Notes under the pieces: generated by a model
What the model was told of the DNA's origin: nothing
What the model saw: only the letters and a program-made list of their open reading frames with translations
Database searches by the model: none
Part shown: positions 8,273-16,053 of the stretch, piece after piece
Layout: the number at the start of each line of letters is the position of its first letter
Numbering within the stretch: position 1 is the first letter of the stretch
Assembly: GCF_902141845.1 (NCBI RefSeq)
Contig: NZ_CABFPH010000025.1
Location: 1 to 62,167 of the forward strand
DNA: 62,167 bases
Direction of reading: 5' to 3'
From: Methylobacterium symbioticum
GTDB taxonomy: Bacteria; Pseudomonadota; Alphaproteobacteria; Rhizobiales; Beijerinckiaceae
Translations under genes and position numbers: made by a program

Positions 8273-9480
8273 GGGCGTCCTCCTTCGACGGACGGCGTCT
8301 CGGGCCTGAAGAGACGCACGGCAGTTGCGGCCAGCGCCAGTTCCGCCGCCGCGAACAGCGCGAGCGTCGTCCCGAACCCGAAGCGGAGCAATCCGCCGAA
8401 GAGCAGGCTTCCCAGCCCGAACCCGGTGAACAGCAGGCAGACGTTGAGCCCCATGGCCTGCCCCGGACGTTGGCCCCCGAGCGCGGTGACGACGCCGGCG
8501 AGCAGCGGCTGGGTCATGTCGTAGCCGAGCGACAGGACCGTTACCGCCGCCGCAGCCAGGAGAAGCGGCGCGTCGAGGGTCAGAGCTGCCGCCGCGAAGG
8601 CCCCCAGGAGCAGCCCGACCGGGAGCAGGCGGCCGCGCCCTCGCCGGTCCGCGATGCGGCCGATGACAGGCCCCAGGAGGAAGCCCGGGATGCCGTAGCC
8701 GAGGAGCGCAAGGCCGACCCCGACGGGACCGAGCCCGTATCGCTGCTCGAAGTACAGGCCGAGCCAGGTGAACACGCCGGAGTGGAACATCGAGTTGAGC
8801 AGGACGAAGCTATAGGTGCGGCGTCCGCGTGGGATGAGCAGGAGGTCGCGATAGCCGCGGAACAGGTCGGGCAGCCGTGTCCCGATCGCCGTGGCGCCCG
8901 GGATGATCCCCCGTGACGGCGCAAGGACGAGCAGGAGCGCGCCCCCGGCGGCGCCGACGGTCAGGAAGAGGCCGCGCCATCCGGCGACCGGTTCGAGCAG
9001 GGCGCCGAAGGTCGACCCGAAAGCCATGCCGCCGGCCATGGCGCCGAACAGCCATCCCAAGGGGCGCCCGCGTCGTTCGTAGGGGAAGAGCCGGCCCACG
9101 AGAACGAGGCCGAGGGGGACGACCCCGCTCGCCCCCAGGCCGGTCAGGAAGCGCCACGTGGCGAGTTGCCCGACCGAGCTCGCCGTGGCTGTCAGGGCCG
9201 TCAGCGCAGCGAAGGCGGCCAGGGAACCCGCCATGACGCGCCAGACGCCGAGGCGGTCCGCCAGCAGCCCGTAGACCAGCGTCGCCGCGCCGTACGGAAT
9301 CAAATAGGCCGGAACGATGAGCCCGACACGCTCGGGCAAGACGCCGAACCCCTGCGCCAACTGCGGCAGGACCGGCGCGACCATGAACGCCTGAAAGAAG
9401 ATCACGAACGCCGCTGCCGCGAGCACGCGGAGGAGGCGCTCGCGGTCAGCCTCCGCGGGTTCCGCCGTTCCGGGGATCAT
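8269..9480 (-). CDS. MFS transporter
   Basis: The 403-residue protein shows about twelve membrane segments and the MFS loop motif variant G-L-L-A-D-R-L-G-V-W-R between TM2 and TM3. A second half-motif, G-R-I-A-D-R-R-G-R-G-R, lies between TM8 and TM9. MFS carriers move small solutes or drugs by ion coupling, and the substrate cannot be read from sequence. Its start codon overlaps the stop of the upstream HMA gene as ATGA, making it a member of the leftward metal operon. It may export a metal chelate or cofactor. Confidence 0.85.
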   Translation of the reverse strand: MIPGTAEPAEADRERLLRVLAAAAFVIFFQAFMVAPVLPQLAQGFGVLPERVGLIVPAYLIPYGAATLVYGLLADRLGVWRVMAGSLAAFAALTALTATASSVGQLATWRFLTGLGASGVVPLGLVLVGRLFPYERRGRPLGWLFGAMAGGMAFGSTFGALLEPVAGWRGLFLTVGAAGGALLLVLAPSRGIIPGATAIGTRLPDLFRGYRDLLLIPRGRRTYSFVLLNSMFHSGVFTWLGLYFEQRYGLGPVGVGLALLGYGIPGFLLGPVIGRIADRRGRGRLLPVGLLLGAFAAAALTLDAPLLLAAAAVTVLSLGYDMTQPLLAGVVTALGGQRPGQAMGLNVCLLFTGFGLGSLLFGGLLRFGFGTTLALFAAAELALAATAVRLFRPETPSVEGGRP

Positions 9481-9716
9481 GCCTGTACCTCGGCGCCGTC
9501 GAACCCGCCATTGGCGAGCGCCGACCGGATCTCCGCGGGTCCGACGCGGGACGGCTCGAAGCGAACGGCGACGTGCTTACGCCAGGCGCTGGCCCTCGCC
9601 TGCCGGACACCCGGAATGGCCATCAGCAGGTCACGGACCGTCTCGGCGCAGCCGTCGCATAACATGGTTGGCACGGAGAGGGTGACCTCCGTCAGAAAGG
9701 CGGTTTCGTCGCTCAT
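9477..9716 (-). CDS. small HMA-domain metallochaperone-like protein
   Basis: The 79-residue protein is a single HMA (ferredoxin-like) fold without a signal peptide. Its metal-binding pair is C20 and C23 in T-M-L-C-D-G-C-A-E-T-V, a variant of M-x-C-x-x-C. Such proteins carry Cu(I), Hg(II) or Zn(II) in the cytosol. It lies between the CcdA-like gene and the MFS gene, overlapping the latter by 4 bp. The ATG at 9716 gives a compact single-domain protein; upstream sequence in the frame is noise. Confidence 0.8.
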   Translation of the reverse strand: MSDETAFLTEVTLSVPTMLCDGCAETVRDLLMAIPGVRQARASAWRKHVAVRFEPSRVGPAEIRSALANGGFDGAEVQA

Positions 9717-9730
9717 GAGGTCTCCGGGGT

Positions 9731-10411
9731 TCAGAGCAGGTCCGCGTAGACCCGCGCGTAGTAGGCGCTGACCAGTAGGAGGGCGGCGCCGCTGAGGAGC
9801 TGCAGGGCTCGGCCCCAGACGCCGAGGCGGGCCAGGCGGGTGACCGCGCTCCCGGCCGCACCGGCGGCGAGGAAGGGCAGGCCCCGACCGAGGCCGAAGG
9901 CGAGGGCGAGGACGACGCCGCGCCCGTCCCGACCCTCCGCGGCCGCCACCGTGAGCAGCAGCAACAGCGGCGCGGCCGAGGTGCCGACGCTGAACACCAC
10001 GCCGTAGGCGAAGGCGCCGAGCAGGCCGGGGTGGCGCCAGGCCGTCAGCGCTCGGGTGCGCAGGCGCGGCCACCAGAAGGCGAGCAGCGCCGCCGCGAGC
10101 GAGACGCCGGCCATGAGCAGGGCCCAGCTCCGGCCGAACGCCTCCGTCGCGAGCGCGCCGAGATGTCCCACCGCGGAGCCGAGGGCGGCGAGGCTCAGGA
10201 CGATTCCGGCGAAGAAGGACCCGGCCACCTGCAGGCCGGCGCGGCGGGACCCCGCCTCCGAGGCCCCGGCGACGCTGGCCAAGCCGAGCCCGACCGGCAG
10301 GGTGCAGGGGCAGACCGCGCTGGCCAGGACCCCGGCAAGGAACGCGATCCAGAGGGCGGCCGGCCCGCCGGCGCCGGTCGCCAGGGGCCGGACGAGATGT
10401 TCGAGCGTCAC
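9731..10411 (-). CDS. CcdA/DsbD-type membrane thiol-disulfide transporter
   Basis: The 226-residue protein has six or so membrane helices. Its first membrane Cys motif is A-V-C-P-C-T-L-P-V-G, resembling the Cys/Pro elements of CcdA/DsbD-beta proteins, which pass reducing equivalents across the membrane. In this operon it could keep the Cys pairs of the periplasmic MerP-like partner reduced. The expected second-half Cys is not obvious, so it may belong to the broader CcdA-like/SafE relatives. The ATG overlaps the stop of the MerP-like gene. Confidence 0.7.
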   Translation of the reverse strand: MTLEHLVRPLATGAGGPAALWIAFLAGVLASAVCPCTLPVGLGLASVAGASEAGSRRAGLQVAGSFFAGIVLSLAALGSAVGHLGALATEAFGRSWALLMAGVSLAAALLAFWWPRLRTRALTAWRHPGLLGAFAYGVVFSVGTSAAPLLLLLTVAAAEGRDGRGVVLALAFGLGRGLPFLAAGAAGSAVTRLARLGVWGRALQLLSGAALLLVSAYYARVYADLL

Positions 10412-10752
10412 GGCGCCACCACGGGAGGACCGGGGGTGTAGCCGAGGCCCGCGACGGCCGTCCGCACGCGACCGAGCAGGAGGGGTCGGCCGGCGGCGTA
10501 GGTGACGCGGAGCGTGCGGCCGACGAAATCGATCTCCGCGTCGGTCACCCCGTCCACCTTCCGGACCGCACGCTTGATCGAGGCGGCGCAGGAGAGGCAG
10601 ACCATGCCTTCCACCGGGAGGGTCGCGACCTTCAGATCGGAGCCGCGGCGTGACGTGGCCGGCGTGTCCTCTTGGGCCCGAACAGGCCCCACCGGTCCCA
10701 GGAGGAGAGCTGCCAGTGCGGCCGCCCCGCTCGAAGAAATCAGGAACCTCAT
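10408..10752 (-). CDS. exported MerP-like HMA protein
   Basis: The 114-residue protein starts with a signal peptide (R-F-L-I-S-S-S-G then Ala/Leu-rich, cleavage near V-R-A-Q). It continues with one HMA domain carrying M-V-C-L-S-C-A-A-S-I-K. It is predicted to bind a soft metal in the periplasm and to work with the P-type ATPase whose gene it overlaps by 4 bp. It differs clearly from the MerP at 2.5-2.8 kb. Confidence 0.8.
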   Translation of the reverse strand: MRFLISSSGAAALAALLLGPVGPVRAQEDTPATSRRGSDLKVATLPVEGMVCLSCAASIKRAVRKVDGVTDAEIDFVGRTLRVTYAAGRPLLLGRVRTAVAGLGYTPGPPVVAP

Positions 10753-13211
10753 CGCCGACCTCCTTCGATGGCGAGCCCGTTCGTCCCGGGCAGGCTGCCG
10801 ACGCTCGTGATCGCCCCCAGGAACAGTCCGGGCTGGCCCCAGAGGGAATTGAGGAAGATCGCGGTGACGCTCACCGCCATGGCGACCATGGCCCAGATCG
10901 GGTTGATGAGGCCGGTCGCGGCGATCGGGATGCCGAGGCCGTTGAAGGCGAAGGCGAGCCAGACGTTCTGGAGCATCTTGGCGTAGCTGCGCCGGCTGAT
11001 GCGGCGGGCGAGCGGCAGCGCGGCCAGGCGGTTCGACAGGATGATGATGTCGGCGGCCTCGATGGCGATGTCGGTGCCCCCGCCCATGGCGATGCCGACA
11101 TCGGCCTGCATCAGGGCGGGCGCGTCGTTGATGCCGTCGCCGACCATCGCGACCTTGGCCGTCGCCTGGAGGCGCCGCACGGTCTCCGCCTTGCCGTCGG
11201 GCATCACCCCCGCGTGGACCTCGTCGATGCCCGCCTCGGCGGCAATCCGGCGGGCGGCCCGCTCGTTGTCACCGGTGAGCAGGACCGTCCTCACGCCCTC
11301 AGCCCGCAAGGCCGCGACCGCCTGCGCCGCGTCGGACCGCAGGCTGTCGTCGAGCGCGAGCAGACCCAGCAGGCGATGGTCCCGGCTGACCACGATGACG
11401 GTGCGCCCGGCCCCCTCCAGGGTCAGGATGCGCGCTGAAGCGGGCGCGAGATCGATGCCGTGGCCGGCGAGGAAGGCCGGGCTGCCGACCAGGACGTTGC
11501 CCGCCTCGGTCTGGGCGACGATGCCCTTGCCCGGGACGGCCTCGAACGAGGTCACGTCCGGGGGCACGGCGCCGCGAGCGAACGCGGCCTTGACCACCGC
11601 CTGCGCGAGCGGGTGCTCGGACGAGGCCTCGGCCGCGGCGGCAACGGCGACGAGATCGGCCTCGCTCCCGGAGAACGCCTCGACCTCGCGGACCGCGGGC
11701 CGGCCCTCGGTGAGGGTCCCGGTCTTATCGAAGACGACGGTGTCAACGAGGCGATAGCCCTGGAAGGCCTCGCCGGTCCGCATCAGGATGCCGTGCTCGG
11801 CGGCTTCGCCGGACCCCCGCACGATGGAGAGCGGTGCCGAGATCCCGACGGCGCAGGGATAGCCCATGACCAGGACGCTCAAGCCCGCGAACACGGCCCG
11901 CTCGATGTCGGGTTCGCCGCCCGCCAACCACGAACCGGCGAGCCAGCCGACGAAGGCCAGCGCGGCCACCGCGAGCACGGTCGGGGTGTAGACCTGCAGG
12001 ACGCGGTCGACGAGGTGGAGCAGGCCAGGCTTGAGGGCGCGGGCGTCCTCGACCTCGCGCACCACCTTCTGCAGGAAGCTGCCGGCCCCCACCGCGGTTA
12101 CCCGCACCAGCAGGGTGCCGGTGCCGTTGATCGAGCCGCCGATGACGGCGTCGCCCTCCGCGCGCTCGACCGGGATCGGCTCGCCGGTGACGAGGGCCTG
12201 GTCGACGGCGGAGCGGCCGCCCGCGACCGTGCCGTCGACGGGCACGCGCTCCCCGGGGCGGATGCGGACGAGGTCGCCGACTGCGACCGCGTCCAGCGGC
12301 ACATCCCGCTCCTGGCCGTCCCGGACCACGCGGGCGGTCTCCGGCTGGAGGTCGAGGAGCCGCTTCACGGCCTGGGAGCTGCGCGTCTTGACGATGAGGG
12401 ACAGCCACTCGGAGAAGATGTGGTAGGTCGCGACCATGACCGAGACGGCGAAGAACGGGGCCGTCGGGTAGTCCGGCCGGTCGAGAACCAGCCCGATGAC
12501 GCCGCCGAGCATGCCCGCGAAGGCGCCGATTTCCAGCAGCACGTGCTGGTTCAGGATGCCGCGGCGGAGGGCCTGGACGGCCATGTGCAGGATGTGGCGC
12601 CCAACCCCGAAGACGAGCACGACCGCGAGCGCGGCGACGAGCCAGGGAGCGGAGGCCGTTAGGTAGCCCTGGAGGTTCAGGTAGAGCAGGCCGAGTGCCA
12701 GGACTGCGAGACCGGTGGTGCTGGCGGCCGCGGCGAGGAGGCTGGTCTTCCGCAGGACGAGGAAGACCATCGCGCCGAGGCTGAGGCAGACCAGGGCGGG
12801 TAGGAAGCCGATCCAGCCGAGGGTGGGATCCGCGATGATGGGAATGGAGGCGACGCTCAGGGCGACCGCCACGACGAAGCGGCGGCTCTCGCGCACGAGA
12901 TCGCGCTCCTCCTCCTCGTAGGGCCGGACCTTGCGCGGGTCGGAGATGGTGTAGCCGATGTCGCGCAGGATCCCCAGCAGCGCCGCCGGCCGCGCGACCG
13001 CCGGGTCGTACTCGACGAGGGCCTGCTCGTGGGTCAGGCTGACCGCCACCTTGTCGACGCCGGGCTGGCTGCCCAGAGCCTTCTCGATGGTTCCGGTGCA
13101 GAGCGAGCAGTGCAGGCCGCCGATCCGGGCACGGATGCGCGCCCGGTCGGGCCGGCTCGCCGGCTCCTCGCTCCACAGGGAAAAGTCGGTGTCGAGGGTT
13201 GCTGCGGCCAT
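10749..13211 (-). CDS. P1B-type heavy-metal ATPase with unusual YPC membrane motif
   Basis: The 820-residue ATPase has an N-terminal HMA domain (G-G-L-H-C-S-L-C-T, near residue 33). The actuator loop contains T-G-E-P-I-P, the phosphorylation site is D-K-T-G-T-L-T, and the hinge is V-G-D-G-I-N-D-A-P-A. The ion-selecting membrane motif is G-Y-P-C-A-V-G-I-S-A-P, so the first Cys of the usual CPC is Tyr. The later helices read F-N-x-x-x-x-P and M-A-V-S-V where Cu(I) pumps have Y-N and M-x-S-S. The pump is intact, but metal choice is uncertain: Cu(I)-like or Hg(II)-like soft metal. The regulator, two HMA partners and CcdA-like gene are in the same operon. Confidence 0.88.
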   Translation of the reverse strand: MAAATLDTDFSLWSEEPASRPDRARIRARIGGLHCSLCTGTIEKALGSQPGVDKVAVSLTHEQALVEYDPAVARPAALLGILRDIGYTISDPRKVRPYEEEERDLVRESRRFVVAVALSVASIPIIADPTLGWIGFLPALVCLSLGAMVFLVLRKTSLLAAAASTTGLAVLALGLLYLNLQGYLTASAPWLVAALAVVLVFGVGRHILHMAVQALRRGILNQHVLLEIGAFAGMLGGVIGLVLDRPDYPTAPFFAVSVMVATYHIFSEWLSLIVKTRSSQAVKRLLDLQPETARVVRDGQERDVPLDAVAVGDLVRIRPGERVPVDGTVAGGRSAVDQALVTGEPIPVERAEGDAVIGGSINGTGTLLVRVTAVGAGSFLQKVVREVEDARALKPGLLHLVDRVLQVYTPTVLAVAALAFVGWLAGSWLAGGEPDIERAVFAGLSVLVMGYPCAVGISAPLSIVRGSGEAAEHGILMRTGEAFQGYRLVDTVVFDKTGTLTEGRPAVREVEAFSGSEADLVAVAAAAEASSEHPLAQAVVKAAFARGAVPPDVTSFEAVPGKGIVAQTEAGNVLVGSPAFLAGHGIDLAPASARILTLEGAGRTVIVVSRDHRLLGLLALDDSLRSDAAQAVAALRAEGVRTVLLTGDNERAARRIAAEAGIDEVHAGVMPDGKAETVRRLQATAKVAMVGDGINDAPALMQADVGIAMGGGTDIAIEAADIIILSNRLAALPLARRISRRSYAKMLQNVWLAFAFNGLGIPIAATGLINPIWAMVAMAVSVTAIFLNSLWGQPGLFLGAITSVGSLPGTNGLAIEGGRR

Positions 13212-13244
13212 CGGTCCGTCTCCAGGAATGTCCAGCCGGCCGGA

Positions 13245-13466
13245 TCAGGCCGAAGTACGGGCCACGACCTGGAAGCCGCGCTTCTCGATCAGCTCGACGA
13301 GGCGGTCCTCGCTGGTGGTCGCCGGGTCGTAGAGGGCGCGGACGCGTCCCTCGTCGAAGGAGACGTCGATGCCGCGGACGCCGGGATGAGCCTCCAACAG
13401 AGAGCCGACCGAGGCGGAGCAGGCGGCGCACCGCCAGCCTTCGACCTTCAGGGTGACCGTCCTCAT
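13245..13466 (-). CDS. CopZ-like HMA metallochaperone
   Basis: The 73-residue single-domain HMA protein has no signal peptide. Its metal pair C13/C16 lies in E-G-W-R-C-A-A-C-S-A-S-V. It starts with an ATG that overlaps the regulator stop as ATGA. It likely ferries a soft metal to the ATPase immediately downstream. Trp replaces the usual Met before the first Cys, a small change that can tune metal affinity. Confidence 0.8.
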   Translation of the reverse strand: MRTVTLKVEGWRCAACSASVGSLLEAHPGVRGIDVSFDEGRVRALYDPATTSEDRLVELIEKRGFQVVARTSA

Positions 13467-13930
13467 GGCGTCTTCCTCTTTCTCGGCGCGCCGCATCGGC
13501 ACGCCGCCGGTGCCGGCGGTGCCTCGTCGAGGGCTTCCAGGATGGTGCAGCCACCCAGCCCGCCGTGGCCCGGGCACGAGGCGACCACGGCCTCCAGGGC
13601 GGCGCGGACGCGCAGGAGTTCGGCGATCCTCGCGTCCACCTCGGCGATCTTGTGCCGGGCCCGGGCCCGCACGTCGCCGCAGTCGGCCTGCGGGTCGGCG
13701 CGCAGGGCGAGGAGCTCCTGCGCCTCCTTGAGGGAGAACCCGATCCTCTGGGCCTGCCGGATGAAGCGGATGCGGGCGATCACCTCGGGCGGGTAGGTCC
13801 GATAGCCGGCCCCCTTGGCCGGCTGCGCGATCAAGCCCTGGCGCTCGTAGAACCGGATGGTCTCGACGCCGACGCCGGCCTCCCGCGCCGCCTTCCCGAT
13901 GGTCGGATCCCGCATGTGCTGCCCCGGCAT
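13463..13930 (-). CDS. MerR-family regulator with mercury-type Cys triad
   Basis: The roughly 155-residue protein has the MerR winged helix (T-I-G-K-A-A-R-E-A-G-V with V-E-T-I-R-F-Y-E-R-Q-G-L). The Cys set is A-D-C-G-D-V followed by S-C-P-G-H-G-G-L-G-G-C-T-I-L. The last two Cys are separated by eight residues, exactly the Hg(II)-binding spacing of MerR. A Cys/Arg-rich tail with R-C-G-A-P-R-K-R-K follows and is unusual. In-frame starts exist at TTG 13936, ATG 13930 and ATG 13915. It is the first gene of the operon and has its own operator just upstream, so it autoregulates. Confidence 0.82.
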   Translation of the reverse strand: MPGQHMRDPTIGKAAREAGVGVETIRFYERQGLIAQPAKGAGYRTYPPEVIARIRFIRQAQRIGFSLKEAQELLALRADPQADCGDVRARARHKIAEVDARIAELLRVRAALEAVVASCPGHGGLGGCTILEALDEAPPAPAACRCGAPRKRKTP

Positions 13931-13946
13931 CACCAACGCCCCGTGA

Positions 13947-13977
13947 GCCTAAGGTCCGTACCGTAGTACGGGGTCAA
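13947..13977 (-). promoter_or_regulatory. MerR-type promoter/operator of the YPC-ATPase operon
   Basis: A leftward -35 TTGACC (13972-13977) is followed 19 bp later by TTAGGC (13947-13952). Between them sits the perfect inverted repeat CCGTAC-CGTA-GTACGG (13956-13971). This is the stretched architecture recognised by MerR/CueR-class activators. It differs from the mer-locus operators, implying a separate regulon. The promoter ends close to the regulator start, so the leader is very short or absent. Confidence 0.75.
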
Positions 13978-14110
13978 GGGCGTTTTACGAGGGAAGTCTT
14001 TGGGCTCTCGCTCCCGGTTATCCTCCGTGGTTTCCGGAAGGGGCGGCCCATGGGCTCGGTCTGCCGCCGGGCGGCGGCCCGAGATGCCTCAGGGATAGGC
14101 TCGCACCGCG

Positions 14111-15363
14111 TCATCGTGCGATGCGGACGGGGCGGGCAATGGCCTCGCGGGTCCCGCGCAATTCGCTGGAGGGCAGGTAACGCGGGTCGAGGTCGCCCAC
14201 GCGCGAGAACGCCGGCCCGGCGAACTGGGCGCGCACGTCGTCCCCGCGGTTGTCCCGAGCCACCCGGAAGAAGTTGCGCGCGGTCCCGCCCTCGACGCCG
14301 AGGGCGAGGTCGAGCATGCGCACGATGCCGGAATAGATGCTCGTGGTGCGCGCGACCTCGAAGGCCGCCGCGACGTCGCCGCCCGCCTTGCCCAGCCAGA
14401 GCACGTCGATGAGTTGCACCGTCTCGGCCGAGCCGCTCGCGGTCAGGCGTTCGGGCAGGCGGTTGAGGCAGCCGCCCGACAGGCGGCCGGGGCCGTAGGG
14501 ACGGCCGGCGTCGTTCGAGGCGATCCAGACGTCGAAGCCGAGGGCCAGGCCGAGGTCCCGCAGCCAGCCCTGGATCTCGGTGTGGGTGTGGTCCGCCTTG
14601 CTCGCGGCCTGCGCCCGCACCCGGTCGAGGTCCGCCCGCCGGCGGGCCAGGGCCGCGGCCCCCGTCGCGCTCGGGCAGCGGCCGGACCCGACGTCGAACA
14701 GGAAGCCGGCGACGCCCCCGTCATCGTTCGAGAGGAGCGTCCGGTGGCTGGCGTTGAGGGCGACGATCCCCCGGGCCCATGGCGAGGGACTCGTCCCACT
14801 TGCCGAGTGTCGCGTTGGCCCCGGTCAGCGCGTTGTAGCCCTTCACGATGGCCGTGTTGAACGGGCTCACCCAGGTCGGGTGCAGGAAGTAGAGCAGGTT
14901 CGCCGCCGCCGGGCCGAGGCTCGTGATCCCCGCCTGGTCGAGCGCTTGGATGGCCGCGAGCACCTGCGCCTCGGCGGTGCCGCGCAGGCAGGCGTCGAGG
15001 AAGCGCCCGAAGGCGACCTGGTTGGCGCCGTCCTCGTGGATGTCAGGGATGCGCAGCTTCGGCTTCCAGAGGAAGGCGTGGTCGGCGCCGTGGAAGACCT
15101 GGCGCTGCTCTGCGATCGCGTGGGCCCCCGTCTCCAGTCACGAGCCGCGGTAGGCGTTGCCGAAGGTGTCGGCCCGGATCTCCTCGACCACGGCCTGGAG
15201 GCGGCGTCGGATCGCGCGGAAGTTCTCGATGCGCTCCTCCCACAGGGACCAGGTCCGGTGGGAGCCGCCCGGGTCGTCGCGCCAGGCCCGGATGCGGTTC
15301 CCGATCCAGGCCGCGTCAGGCAGGGAGGGTTCGGTCGGTCCCGGTCTCGTCCATCACCTGCAT
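14111..15363 (-). pseudogene. decayed restriction-endonuclease-like gene
   Basis: Reassembling frames from an ATG at 15363 gives one protein: P-D-A-A-W-I-G-N-R-I-R-A-W, then W-K-P-K-L-R-I-P-D-I-H, then L-Y-F-L-H-P-T-W-V-S-P-F-N, and finally F-E-V-A-R-T-T-S-I-Y-S-G-I-V-R-M-L-D-L. The last stretch resembles the nuclease core of a restriction-like family seen in defence loci. The gene is broken by a shift near 15330, an in-frame TGA at 15138-15140 and a shift near 14780. It cannot make a full product. The nuclease assignment is from motif memory only. Confidence 0.6.
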
Positions 15364-15485
15364 CGGCGCGGCATACCCGTCCTTCGCATCCGGATGGGAG
15401 CGTACCATCCCGCCTTCGGGAACGCTGTCATCGGCAAGGCTCACGCGGGCAGTGTGGTCGGTCGCGTCGAAGGCGGCGCGCTCGG

Positions 15486-15716
15486 TCAGGGCGCGGCCCC
15501 CTCCCCGCTGGCCTGCCGGACTCGGCGCGGCAATTCGCGCGCGAGCGCCGTGCGCCGACAGGGCGTCATCTTACGCCATGCCCTGATCTCCGAACTGGTC
15601 CGGCCGCAGCCGACGCACCAGCCCGACCGGCCATCGAACCGGCAGACGCCGGTGCAGGGATCCTTCTCCGTCACGGCACGCCCTCCCTCGCCCGCAACGG
15701 GCTTCTCGCTCGACAT
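15486..15716 (-). CDS. DUF1289 family protein
   Basis: The 76-residue protein carries the four-Cys signature C-T-G-V-C-R-F-D then G-W-C-V-G-C-G-R-T followed by E-I-x-x-W. This is the DUF1289 family, thought to bind a metal or iron-sulfur cluster; its function is unknown. It starts within a few bases of the FrmR/RcnR-type operator and is divergent from that regulator, so it may be controlled by it. Confidence 0.8.
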   Translation of the reverse strand: MSSEKPVAGEGGRAVTEKDPCTGVCRFDGRSGWCVGCGRTSSEIRAWRKMTPCRRTALARELPRRVRQASGEGAAP

Positions 15717-15718
15717 AC

Positions 15719-15735
15719 ATAGGGTAGCCCCCTAT
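15719..15735. promoter_or_regulatory. CsoR/RcnR/FrmR-type operator
   Basis: ATAGGG-TAGCC-CCCTAT is an inverted repeat flanking a G/C tract, the signature of operators bound by the helical CsoR/RcnR/FrmR repressors. It lies between the DUF1289 gene (left) and the repressor gene (right), and TATATTACG just to the right can serve as a -10. Confidence 0.65.
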
Positions 15736-15760
15736 ATTACGAAGCGAAGGGAGCCGACCC

Positions 15761-16039
15761 ATGTCCCACACCGTCAAGGACAAGACCAAGCTTCTGGCGC
15801 GCGTGCGCCGGATCAAGGGGCAGGCCGAGGCCGTCGAGCGCGCCCTGGAGGCGGAGATCGGCTGCACCGACGTGCTGATGCTGGTCGCCTCGATGCGGGG
15901 CGCCATCAACGGGCTGACCGCCGAGCTGATGGAGGACCACATCCGCCATCACGTCGTCGACCCCGCTCGCGAGCCCGACCCGGAGCGTGCCAAGGGCGCG
16001 GCCGAGCTCATCGAGGTCGTCCGGACCTATCTGAAGTAG
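15761..16039 (+). CDS. metal/formaldehyde-responsive repressor, RcnR/FrmR family
   Basis: This 92-residue all-helical repressor has R-I-K-G-Q-A-E-A-V-E-R-A-L, Cys35 in E-I-G-C-T-D-V-L and His residues in E-D-H-I-R-H-H-V-V. RcnR senses nickel/cobalt and FrmR senses formaldehyde; both use N-terminal His/Pro and the helix-2 Cys. The gene immediately downstream is an RcnA-type exporter, favouring Ni/Co. The start sequence M-S-H-T-V-K-D-K resembles both families. Confidence 0.85.
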   Translation: MSHTVKDKTKLLARVRRIKGQAEAVERALEAEIGCTDVLMLVASMRGAINGLTAELMEDHIRHHVVDPAREPDPERAKGAAELIEVVRTYLK

Positions 16040-16053
16040 GAGGGCGACCCGTC

